From Amborella trichopoda (lineage: Eukaryota > Streptophyta > Magnoliopsida > Amborellales > Amborellaceae): a DNA stretch of 64,000 bases. The notes beneath the pieces were generated by a model that was given only the letters and a program-made list of their open reading frames with translations, did not search any database and was not told the origin of the DNA. This document shows, in pieces, positions 24,061 to 34,711 of the stretch (its first letter is position 1; each line of letters starts with the position of its first letter). A program made the translations under genes and the position numbers. The stretch covers positions 621,304-685,303 of the forward strand of contig NW_006497023.1 in assembly GCF_000471905.2 (NCBI RefSeq), in the 5' to 3' direction.

Positions 24061-26640
24061 GGAATGAATGGTTTAAAATACCCGGCTAGTCTGCCTGGGA
24101 CATTTCAACCTATCAATAACCTTTGCAGTCAAGATCAAGACATCTACACTACGATGAAGAGTTGAGCCTCAAGGAGTCAATTACATCAATCTCTATAATT
24201 GATTCAGCAATTAACATCAAAGAAGCGAGGAATCCAAATTTGATCAAGATCCAACACCTCTGTAAGAATTGAGCAAGAATCCAACACCTTAGAAATTCTA
24301 TGGGGACCACCTAAGCTGCTCTCACGAGATTTCTTGGATAACACAACTATTTGGGACAAAGAACCCCAAGAAGAAGATAGGCACAGGGGCATGACTCCAC
24401 TACCTGGGGCATCCCACATTTAAGAAGAAAAAGAAAATCCAAGAGGGGCAGTCCCATCTACTAGTTTGATAGTGATCGTCCCATCTACTAAAAATGTTGC
24501 AGAGATTGTCTCATCCAACATGCCAATAACTGCGGTTTCATCTAATGGAAAAGACCCTACAGCGGCAGCCCCACCAAACCAATTGATAGGGGCATTCTCA
24601 CTTGATGGTGATAATATAGTAAGGGAAATTGGTGAGTAAGGGCAATTGGTGAGACCCACACCTTATATGATGACTACCAATATACCTCAAGGAGATATAC
24701 TCCCCAAGAACAACATGAAGTTACAAATGAAAAAGAATCCGGAAAATGCATGAGGTGATTAGGCACACTTCTCGTTCAAATAAGCCAAGTGGAGCATCCA
24801 CACTCCGCTAGGCATCCTACTCCAAAGCATTGGTAGCTTAAGGAGTCGAAAAAAGAAAAAGATTAAAGAATAAGAGAAAAAAAAATGAGCTTAGTGAGCC
24901 AAGCAAGATATTGAAGGACTAGAAAGTTGAGAGTGACTCTGAGTTTGTAGACAAGGTTCAAGTAAAACAATTTAAGAAAGAAAAACTCAATAGGGAACTC
25001 AGCAACCTTTATCAAAGAAGTATTGGATACCAACCAGGGTCAAGGAAAATCCCAATATAGCTACAAATAGAACCTCCCTGCCACCTAGAGGAAGGAAGGT
25101 TGATTGAGTTCTCATCTAGGACCAAGTGCCACAAAAAGGATTAACACCACTGACTCTTCTTCTTCTCCTCCTCATTATTCATCTTCTTCAAAAGTAAAAA
25201 CGAAAAAGAATAAGTAAAATAAATTTTGCCGGGATGAAAAATCGAAAAGAATCCTGAGCATCGAAAAAAAAGCTCTTGGGGCGATAAAAAAAAGAAGGAA
25301 CTTCTTGATCTTTTTGTCTCTTCACCAAAAATCACTAGTAATTCTTTTCTTGCCAAGTCAGAAAGGTGTCAAACGTGAAAGAAATATGAAAGGCATTAGC
25401 CCAAATAAATTTAAAGAGTCTCGAATGTCTGAAGTTCAAATGGTAGGTAAGTGAAGGAACAAAATTAGATGTCCAAGGAGATTCTGAGCACGCAGGGGCA
25501 GTAGCCAACATCAATACATTGGTTTGCTCAGAAACTTCAAGAAAAATTCTACCTTGAATTGTGACATAAGAGCCAAGATCGGAAGATAAGGACGTACTTG
25601 GTGACTCCTCATCCTGAAAGTCCCAAATAGCTGCTCGACATGCTCATGTTAAAAAATAATAATAATAAATAAATAAATATAGTTTCTTGGTAACATGTGC
25701 CTAAACTTCTTAGAAAACTTGTTTTTCAAAATTCTCTCCCTCTTTGAAACCTCCCCTATGTGTTTCGTGATGTTTTCAAATATTTTAATATCTTTGGTTA
25801 AAAAGTAGCCTGGAACTTTGTTTTTGTTTCAAAATTCACTTTATTTTCAAAACCTTCTAAAATATTTTCAAAAATAGAGTTTCATAAAAGCTTGAATATG
25901 ATATTTCTGCCGCCACGAAATCCTAAATTGCCATGCTTTCAAACCCTTTGAGAGAAAAAAGACCAACCCATTCGTTCCCAAGACCGAAAACCTAAACATG
26001 TGGACCCCAAGAATCAAAATCGGAGGCGTCTAGAATTAGACTCCCATTCGATTGGAGAACCAGACCCAAAAAAAAAGTCTAAATTCGAAGATGACTACAC
26101 TGGTAGCATCCAATGTAGCATTACAGGGATTACAACAAGGAGTATCACTGGCTCAAAGATAACATGGTTCCTGTTGACTATCACTTCGGATCCCGATTGT
26201 CGGAGACTTCTCAACCCCCACTAACTCAAAGATAGCAGTGTCAGTTCGATCTCTTATGGATCAAAAGCATTTATCGACGTACCGCCTACCCAAAGGGTAA
26301 TGGTCATTCAAAAGAATGGTCCCATGGAAAAAAAGTTTCTTTTCCATCGTGACTCAGGTATCTTTGACATTCACTTGGTGTCTACTTTTGTACCTATCTT
26401 GAGCCCATAATTCAAACGACTTCACTTTCTCTACATTTTCATAAAATTAACTAAGTTTTGCAAATATTTGAGTTGATCCAAGAGACATGAAACAACTTCT
26501 AGGAAGTCAACAAAAAGATTATTCCTAACTGCCTGAAGTGAGAAGCAAAAAGATTCTGCTAAAGACCTTCCTCAGTGATATCATCAAGACTCTTGAAGTC
26601 ATGTGTGGTTGGTGCAAACAGGAGCGTAAACAAGGCCAAA
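24061..26640. other. Unassigned, probably decayed retroelement sequence
   Basis: Purine-rich and low in recognisable coding signal. A plus-strand reading at 24430-24640 is rich in Val, Pro, Ser and Ala, as in linker regions, but carries no motif. The 74-codon frame at 26000-26224 is charged at its start and matches nothing I know. Confidence 0.35.
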
Positions 26641-26705
26641 CCAAATTTTAGAGAGAGAAACTATCTCAGATTTTTAAGAGAGAGTATCCCAAATTTTGAG
26701 TGTTA
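26641..26705 (+). repeat. Two isolated units of the TTTTAGAGAGAGAAACTATCTC minisatellite
   Basis: AAATTTTAGAGAGAGAAACT followed by a second GAGAGAGTATCCCAAATTTT-like unit is the same motif as the large array at 27754-29150, about 1 kb away. Confidence 0.65.
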
Positions 26706-27118
26706 GAAGGAGATAATATATCATTTTTTATTACCAAACAATGGACATGAAAATGATGGTAAAGAATTAATGAATTTTGTATAGTGTATCCAAACGAGCG
26801 ATTTGAGGAATTCTTGATATTGAAAATCCATAGATTTTCTTGGATTTCAAATATCTAAAATTCCTAATTTCCTCCTATCCAAATGGGTTCTAACAATTTT
26901 TTCTCTCTTTGCTAAAATTGGGTTTTCTAGTTCTTGTACTATTTTCTCTCTAAAAAATTTCTCTCTTTGTTAAAAGGAAATTTGTCTTGCATTACTTCTT
27001 TCCCTTTCTTTCTTGGGATGGATACTTGTTTCTCTCTCCTACTTGAGTGGAGATTTGTTTTAGGAGGGAGGAGTTTCCAGAGTTGATGGTCATTTACAAA
27101 TATTTGTGGATGTTATGC

Positions 27119-27165
27119 AGATGAGAGAGAGAGAGAGAGAGAGAAAGAAAGAGATAGAGATAGCT
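27119..27165. repeat. GA-rich microsatellite
   Basis: A run of (GA)n with a GAGATAGAGATAG tail. Shorter GA runs follow at about 27195 and 27270-27288. Confidence 0.85.
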
Positions 27166-27753
27166 TCTCTAGTTACTTTTGTTGGTGTTATTCTAGAGAG
27201 AGAGACGCATAGCTTGCTTGGTGTCTGGAAACGGAAAACAACCATACATTGACATTCTATGGAGGAAACAATAGAGAGAGAGAGAGAGAATTTGCACTTC
27301 CAAGAAAAAATTATTCCTAGCAATCCAAACAATGAAATTGCATTTTTCTGGTTTCTACCAGATGCAATACAAATAATGTACATCATATCCCGGGAAATAC
27401 CAATTCCAGTGAATACTAATTCCAAGATACACTTTTCTACATGATTGAGAAAGCCAGGAAACCAAACGAGCGACTCAAGTATTCAAAATCATGTTTTGTA
27501 GAGCCAGGGTATCTCACATAAACACATGTTTGGCAACTTTTTTGGACACATAATCACGTTTTTTGTAACCAAGAAAGAGAGCCCAAACTTGGGTACACAA
27601 AATCAAGAAAAAAATTGAGTTATCCAAAACATGAATTTGTGTAAACATGAAAGAGGGAATACAATATTATAGAACTGATAATAATACCAGTTTCATACAA
27701 TGGAGCTGCCCATTTTATTAAATACAATTAATTTTTACACAACATCCCCATGA

Positions 27754-29150
27754 ATTAGAGAGACAAACTACCTTAAACTTTTAAAGAGGGAAAGTATCTT
27801 AAAATTTTAGAAAGAGAAACTGTATCAAATTTTAATAGAGAAACTACAAAAAACATTTAGAGAGATAAACTATTTAAAATGTTTTAGGTAGAGCAACAAT
27901 ATCAAAATTTAAATTTTAGAGAAGAACTATATCAGATTTTAAGAAGAGAAATTACCTAAAAAATTTTAGAGAGAGAAACCTTCTCAATTTTTTTAGAGGG
28001 AAACTATATCAAATTTTAGAGAGAGAAACGACATAAAATTTCGTAGAGGGAGAAACTCTTTCATGAATTTAAGAAAGAAACCATCTCAAATATCAAGTTT
28101 TAGAGGGAAAACATATCTTAAAAGTTTAGAAAGCAAACGTCTATCAAATTTTAGCCAGACAAATTACCTAAGTTTTTAGAGAGAGAAACTATCTCAAAAT
28201 TTTCAGAAAGAGAAACTATATCAAATTTTAGAGAGAGAAACTATATCAAATTTTAGAGAGGGCAACTATATCAAAAATTAGATAAATAAACTTTATCATA
28301 TTTTAGAGATAGAAACTATATCAAATTTTAGAGAGAGACAATAAAAATTCTTAAAGAGAGAAACTATCTCAAAAAAGTTTGAGAAAGAAACTATCTCAAA
28401 TTTCAAGTTTTAGAAAGAGAAAGTATGTTAAAATTTTAGAGAGAGAAAATACTTGAATCTTTAAAGAGAAAAACTATCTCAAAACTTTTAAAGAGAGAAA
28501 TTATATTAAATTTTAAGTCTTTGAGAGATAGAGTATATCAAAATTTTAGAGGCAGAAACTATATTAAATTTTAGAGAGAAAAATTACTTAAAATTTGTTT
28601 AGAAAGAAACTATCTTCAATTTTTATGAGAGCTAAAATTTTTTGGGGAGAAACTGTGTTCAGTATTTATGAGAGAAAAACTATATCAAATTTTAAGGTTT
28701 AGAGAGAAACTATATCAAAATATAGAGAGAGAAACAACCTGAAAGTTTTAGAGAGAGAACTATCTCAAAAATGTTAGAGAGAGAGACTACATCAAATTTT
28801 TAGAGGGAGAAATTATCTTAAAATTTAGAGAGTGAAACTATATCAAATTTTAGAGTGAGAAATTACCTAAAAAATTTTAAGAGAAAAACTATCTCAAATT
28901 TTTTAGAGAAGCTATATCAAACTTTTAGTTTTAAAGAAAGAAAGTATCTTAAAATTTTAGTCAGAGAAACTATATCAAATTTTAGAGATAAAAACTAACT
29001 TAAAATTTTAAAGAGATAAACTATTTCAAAAATTTTAGAGAGAGAAATTGTCTCAAAATTTTTGGAGAGTAAAACTATATGAAATTTTAATTGTTTAGAG
29101 AGAAACTGTCTCAATTTTTCTAGAAAGAAAACTATCTCAAAATTTCTAGT
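27754..29150 (+). repeat. AT-rich degenerate minisatellite, unit about 25-35 bp, nearly 50 units
   Basis: The phrase TTTTAGAGAGAGAAACTATC and variants repeats without a break for about 1.4 kb. Units differ in length and by point changes, and several longer composite units recur. No open frame of note crosses it. The consensus is roughly AAATTTTAGAGAGAGAAACT followed by ATATC or ATCTC. Confidence 0.9.
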
Positions 29151-30517
29151 TTAATATGTGCAGTAGTAAACCAGGTAATAAAAGAAATGATCCAAATATC
29201 AAAATTTCATAACCTGGGTACCATTCAAAGAAATCTAGACAAGTCATGTTTGAGTAACCAGGTTTTAGCATAACTAAGGTTTGTCATAACAAGGTTTCGA
29301 TTTAAAGCCTGGGTTTGTTAACCAAAGGGGCCAAACAAGCCCTTAGTTCACATGAATAAGTACTTTAGAACTTCAAATTCTGAACTACTTAGTTTTAAAA
29401 AAAGTAGGTTCGAAATTTTGTGTTTCAAACTCACATGTCACTTAGGAAAAATAAAAAAATGACACATTTTTAGTGGAGTTCTGAACAAGAGATATTTTTT
29501 AAAATAAATGTAACAAAAACAGGAGAGACATGAGTGTAAACCATGAAAAGTGCGAATATGGTCATACTTAGCAAGTCTCCGTTTAAGACACCAATGTTTT
29601 GAAATCTGTCAAGAATTCCGAGTTTTTCAAAAAATCTTGAAAAAATCACTTTGTTTATCGAGCCGATATAAATTCGTATTTTCACTTTTTTCAAAAAACT
29701 TTTCAAAAAAAAGTTCTTCCCTGAAACTTCTTTCTTCATTGACTTAATATTATTGAATTTTTGTTTAAAGATAAATACATTAACATTGGAAGTAAATTAA
29801 GAATCTTTATTTAACAAAACATTGTATAAAACATTTCACCAATGAGTTCCCTTAAAAAAACTGTACAAAAAATAGAAGCAATATATTCCTCCAAAACAAC
29901 TAACCAAAACAATAGTATATCTCAAAATAATAGGCAGAATTAGAGGAAGGGTAACCTAATGAAAAATCCTCTTTATTTTTCTTTAAACCCATAGCGTCTT
30001 TATAAAGAAAAAGATATTTGAATGTTCTTAAGCATTTTATTGCATTTTTTATGTATAAAGAAGTTTGAATAATTTTATATTTTATTTTATTTTTATTTTT
30101 AATTTTTATTTCATTGGAGCATATAACATAGCATTTAAGATGGACTACTATTTTACATATTTGGGTCTTTAATTTTTTTAAAATTAACATGAATCCTCTA
30201 TTGGGGGCGTATTTTTTTTTCTTTCATTGAAACATAATCTTATGCCTCCGCATGCAGTTCTTGTTATTTGCTAATTAGTTATTGTGTTTAGTATTGTTGT
30301 TATTCTTGCATTTTATACTCTTAATAAATCTATGATGTGTTTGTGTTGTGACAACATGGTAAGCATTGTTGCTGGATTTATTAAAATTTTCAACCAAAAA
30401 TTGTCAAGTATTACTTAATGACACTAATAAGGCTATAAAATCGTTATTTAATGGATTTAATATATTTATACAAGAGTTGCAAGTCATAATCCTATATTGA
30501 GTCATTATTATTTTTTT
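29151..30517. other. Unassigned AT-rich sequence
   Basis: No gene or clear repeat was recognised. The stretch at 29160-29345 ends in GGGGCCAAACAAGCCC, which resembles the ends of small plant DNA elements, but no partner end was identified. Confidence 0.35.
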
Positions 30518-30756
30518 AGAATGTTAACTGTTATATATATATAAAGAGAAGTGAGTACAGGAAGAAAGAGAGAAGTGCTATTCCACATATGAAAAGCAAA
30601 CAGAACCCTTATACAAAAGGGGGAGAGAAAGAGTAGAATGTTGACTGTTATATATATGGAGAGAGAAGTGAGTACAGGAAGAAAGAGAGAAATGCTATTC
30701 CACATACGGAAAGCAAACACAACCCTTGTGTAAAGGGGGATGAGAGGGAGTAGAAT
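30518..30756. repeat. Tandem dimer, unit 117 bp
   Basis: 30518-30634 and 30635-30756 both begin AGAATGTTRACTGTTATATA. Both then carry AGAAGTGAGTACAGGAAG, GCTATTCCACATA and GGGGGA stretches in the same order. The copies differ by about ten changes by eye. Confidence 0.88.
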
Positions 30757-30869
30757 CCAAACCTATAATTTTATTAGTTACAATGCAAAAAACAGAGCAA
30801 TCAACAAAAAGATGTCTATCTCAAAAAATTAGGCGCCTCCTAAACCTGCTCCATTTTTGTTTCCTGGTT

Positions 30870-31303
30870 TTCCTCCCTCTAGATATGCCTCCATGAGACG
30901 TAAATATCCCTGTAAATGTAGTGAATCTCATTCGAAATGTGTGTCAAGTTATATGGAGGAGGTGAAAATTTAGAAGCACAAGCTATATAACACTTTTGGA
31001 GTCTCCTTCGATAATGAGGGGCACCAAGCAGTAAGGTGAACAAAGTTTGAGCCCTTCAAGAAGGGCAGTTACTTCCGCCCCTGTGGAGTCAAAATGATCT
31101 ACGGATTTGGATAAGGAGGCAAGAGTGGATGCTAAATTGTCCCCTACGAGTGCCCCTACTCCGGTTGGTCCTGGGTTTCTTAAAGAGCACCCATCGAAGT
31201 TTAGTTTGAGCAAAACCTGGCTCAGGAGGTCTCCAACAGAAACTTCATGATATGCTTTTGCTGTGATGTTGTATAATAGTTCTCCAATTGTTGAAGAAAA
31301 CAA
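30870..31303 (-). pseudogene. LINE 3' end: RNase H domain fragment
   Basis: The minus-strand reading contains LLKLNFDGCSLRNPGPTGVG, then TGAEVTALLEGLKLC and LIIEGDSKSVI. These are the three acidic-residue blocks (D, E, D) of the RNase H domain at the C-terminus of plant L1-type LINEs. A weaker match to the last block (histidine and REEN) follows on the same strand near 30890-30915, in another frame and with a stop. The reverse transcriptase part is not adjacent, so this is a truncated, dead fragment. Confidence 0.8.
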
Positions 31304-32310
31304 AGTGGGGGATACCTTTAAAGTCCTTATGGTTAGTTGCCTAAAAGACCGTAACCAAATCCAAAATGTTTACGATTATATAATTTACCTTATTGTTTAG
31401 CAAACCATACATTTTACCCAACTTTCGACATTTTGAAATAAACCAATAACCAATGTTTTGGTCTGTCGATATTTTATTATTTTCCGACTTGCTAACTATG
31501 GTTTCAATATCACAAATATTAAGAAATATTTACGTTATTCGCTTAAAATATATTTCTCATAATTAAAAGAAAACTTTACATAAAAATTGTATTTTATTTG
31601 GAGAAAGTAACATACAAATTCCTTTATACTTCTAAAATTTACAAGCAGTCCCATGTATTTTATATCTTATACTTAAGTCCCACTTTTTGTAGTTCCTCTT
31701 GTATTTTCCTCTCTTTTTTCTTTTTTTCGATATATTTGATTCAGCTCAAATTTTGCGCATTAATAGTTCTCACTAAAAGTACAATAGTAAAACAAATTAA
31801 AAATATAATCGATTTATATAAAATAACAAAAATACCCCAACAAAATTCAAAATTTTAGGGCCATTGTGGTCATTTTATTCATTTTAAAATTCCATTTTGG
31901 CATTTATTTAGAAATATAAGATGGAGAGAACTGTCAACACCAGAAATTTGAGCTTAATCCGATGTATAAAAAATAAAATAAAATCTAAATACATTTAGCA
32001 CTCTAGAAAACTAGGAATTGAGCATAAAATATAGAAGAAAAATCTATCAAAATACCCATGAGAGATGCATTATTTGACAATTTACACATTCACAGCTATT
32101 CGAACTCATAATAAAGTTTCTTTTGATAGGTATTTTTAAATTAAATTAAACTCTACGGCAAAATGCTAAATAATTCATCTCTCACAGGCATTGTGACAAG
32201 TTCTTCAATATAAAATATATATGACTATTTTCAATTGGCTAGTTCTTCAATATTAAATATACATGACAAGTTCTTCAATATAAAATAATTAATGTTTACT
32301 TTAAGGAAAA
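31304..32310. other. Unassigned AT-rich sequence
   Basis: No gene recognised. A 20-bp phrase ACAAGTTCTTCAATATAAAA recurs at about 32200 and 32265. Otherwise ordinary AT-rich intergenic DNA. Confidence 0.4.
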
Positions 32311-32655
32311 CGTTTATACACTTTAAACAATCAAATTAGGGCGCACATCAAAAAGTTCACTAGAAGAGGTTGTTTTGATGCTCAAATATCTTCAAAGCGA
32401 TCATCTCAACCTCAAGATGTATAGACATGAGAAAAAAATTGGATTTCAAGTTTTGGAAATAGTGCATCCAATATTGCATTTTTGGACCGTCAATTTTCAA
32501 GATTTTAAATTTTCATAGATATACTCAATCTACACTATTTTTGAAGCTTTAAATTTTATAATTAGAGATAAAAATATATTTTAAGACTATCACAAAGATT
32601 TCCAGTATTGAAAACACATTTCTCAGTACTATTTGAAGGTGGCCCTATACAAACG
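32311..32655 (+). mobile_element. MITE-like element, copy 1 (345 bp)
   Basis: Begins CGTTTATACACTTTAAACAA and ends GGCCCTATACAAACG, an imperfect terminal inverted repeat. The interior carries GTTTTGATGCTCAAATATC, ATCATCTCAACCTCAAGATG and TTTAAATTTTATAATTAGAG stretches shared with copies at 32779, 33738 and 53978. It has no coding capacity. The target duplication is not clear. Confidence 0.7.
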
Positions 32656-32778
32656 GTACATAAATTATATTCAAGTTTTACCTTTTTGGTCTTTTTCATA
32701 TTTTTCGTTTAACCCCTAACTCGCATATTCAAAACCTGCGTTCTTTTTAGGATAGTAATACATTGGGTGGTTTGAAGA

Positions 32779-33085
32779 AGTTTATATATAAGGTTGATAC
32801 CTAAAAATGTAGAATTAAGATGCACCTCTAAAACCCTTACATGAATGTCTTGGTGCACCTCTAAAATCCTTTTAAAAACATTATTTTGATGTCAGAAAAA
32901 TATCTAATAGATCATCACAACATGGAGAAAAAAAGAGGTCTCAAATCCTAAAATTAGCACATCTTGCAATATATTATCTAAACCATCCATTTTTAAGATT
33001 TTCACCAGCTTATAAATCAGCTTAATTTGAATAACTTTTAGAGTTCAAAATTTTATAATTAACGACAAAAAGTTAGATGCATTGA
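32779..33085 (+). mobile_element. MITE-like element, copy 2 (truncated at its right end)
   Basis: Starts AGTTTATATATAAGGTTGAT like copy 3. It shares the interior order (GATCATCACAACATGGAG, GCACATCTTGCAATATATTA, AACCATCCATTTTTAAG, AAAATTTTATAATTAACG). The right terminal repeat is missing; a LINE fragment starts within about 15 bp. Confidence 0.65.
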
Positions 33086-33094
33086 TTGCTTTGA

Positions 33095-33425
33095 GCACCC
33101 TCTAGTTTAGGATGAAGTCCACTACAGCTTTGGTGACGTCCTTCCCCAATATAATCCAAAAATGTTGGAAGAACAAAACGTAGAAGCCATCCGGTCCCAA
33201 GGCTTTGTCCACTTTCATGGCTTTAACAGCAAACTTAACCTCGACTTGCCTTTGCAAAAGATAGCTGGGCTGAGAAAGATTTGGTTGTCAATATCCGTTA
33301 TCTGGCGAGGGATAATTTCTGGCCGTCTTGCTAATTGACTTTCATTTTCGTGTCGAGGACATCAAAATTGGGTCTCACGACAAAGATTGGAGGAGCTCCT
33401 AAGGTTGAAACCACCTCATTAAGAA
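33095..33425 (-). pseudogene. LINE reverse transcriptase fragment (N-terminal part)
   Basis: The minus strand reads VKFAVKAMKVDKALGPDGFY followed by FFQHFWIILGKDVTKAVVDF. This is the typical entry to the RT domain of plant L1-type LINEs (PDGF, FFQxFW, GxDV). The segment is short, with no catalytic YADD part next to it, so it is a dead fragment. It is unlikely to belong to the RNase H piece at 30870, because the sequence between shows no LINE. Confidence 0.75.
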
Positions 33426-33737
33426 CTATAGAGATATTTCTTTTAAAATTTTAAAAATAATATTAGAATTCCCTTTGCAAGATACACTATATACAGGACT
33501 TGAAATTCATTTGTTTTTTTCAAGGCTCATATAATGAATTTGAGGATGTCTAACACCAGAACTGCGATCTCCTAATGAGATTTTGGGTGTACCTTTACAT
33601 TTGATCATAAATCGCCTCCTACGTCAACCTTTTCGCTTCCTAATTACACATGAAAAGAAGCCGAGTACTGTATTGCCACAATCGAACCATTTGTTACAGA
33701 AAGTAATATATTAACAGGGGTTTTTTTATTTGGAGAA

Positions 33738-34126
33738 AGTTTATATGAGGTTGCAACTTTAAAATGTAGAATTACAGATGCACCTCAAAAATCTAGCGGA
33801 AAAAGTTGTTTTAAAGTTAAAAAAAACCTCTAATTGATCATCTCGATGTCGAGATGTATGATTGTGAACAAAAAAAAAAAAGATTTTGAGTCCCACAAAT
33901 AGTGCATCTTGCAATACATTATCTAGACCATCCATTTTCAATATTTTCATATTTTTATAGATCTACTTGATTTTAAACCATTTTAGGAGTTTAAAATTTT
34001 ATAACTAGATATGAAAATAGATTTTGAGATAATCCTATGAATGTTTTTTACTCAAATTATATGTTATGATAAAATTTATAAGTGCGCCTTAATTGGATTG
34101 TTTAAGGTTGCAACCTTATAAAAACC
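33738..34126 (+). mobile_element. MITE-like element, copy 3 (389 bp)
   Basis: The left end AGTTTATATGAGGTTGCAAC and right end GGTTGCAACCTTATAAAAAC form an imperfect inverted repeat of about 20-40 bp. The interior matches the other copies (ATCATCTCGATGTCGAGATG, AGTGCATCTTGCAATACATT, AGTTTAAAATTTTATAACTA). It lies 125 bp beyond the stop codon of the CYP97B-like pseudogene. Confidence 0.75.
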
Positions 34127-34251
34127 ACACCCATTTTTTATGTTTTTTGATTTTTTGAGGGGATGGGGGAGAGAGGTGGGGGATGGTTTGCTAATTATTC
34201 ATGAAAAGAAGCGTTGTATTGTCGCATTTAAAAACCATTCACAGAAACTGT

Positions 34252-34711
34252 TTACAACGGTTTGGATGTGACACCGAAAGAAGCTGCACTCCTTAACTTG
34301 AGGTTGCACCACAGGCCAGGATGGTGGCCCCAGCGAGCAGCTCTACTTGATCCGGAGGATCCCTCAGCTCCACATTAAACTTGCGCAACAGCATGGCCAG
34401 CGCAACTGTCGATTCCATGAGTGCAAACTGATCCCCCACACATTTGCGGGTCCCCCACCAAAAGGGAGAAAAGCGAAATCTGCCACAATCTGATGACAAT
34501 GCAAATTCATTATAGTCTCTCTCTCTCTCTCTCTGCATCAAATAATAGTTTGGTTGCTGACCTCATTGGAGTACATCGCTCCTGGGCTTCGGCTGGTGTC
34601 AAAACCAGCCCATCCTTCCATTCCTTCACCTTTTTGGGGTCCTAAGAATCTTTCTGGTTCAAATTCATGTGGCTGCTCCCAAAAATAGGGAGATCTGTGA
34701 AGGTTGTATAC
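34252..34711 (-). pseudogene. CYP97B-like cytochrome P450, last two exons only (host pseudogene)
   Basis: CYP97 enzymes are plastid P450s that hydroxylate carotenoid rings; this looks like the B subfamily. Exon one of the pair (34711-34562) reads [20 protein letters not shown] and continues to [17 protein letters not shown]. It has an AG acceptor before it and a GT donor after it. A 72-bp intron with a GA run (34561-34490) follows. The last exon (34489-34252) has [13 protein letters not shown], then the haem loop [13 protein letters not shown] with its cysteine, then [23 protein letters not shown] and a stop near 34252. Reading frame is lost by one base inside the haem loop (34439-34459), and a few residues are missing after GATI. 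Because it keeps an intron it is a DNA duplicate, not a retrocopy. No upstream exons were recognised. An assembly error is a weaker alternative. Confidence 0.82.

Noticed and set aside
27090-27425. 111-codon minus-strand frame
   Set aside because: It includes GA microsatellite translated as alternating residues and lacks any motif.
30870-33425. RNase H and RT scraps considered as one LINE
   Set aside because: The 1.8 kb between them shows no LINE sequence and contains two MITE copies; treated as separate fragments.
34421-34645. 74-codon plus-strand frame
   Set aside because: It is antisense to the two CYP97B-like exons, which explain the sequence better.
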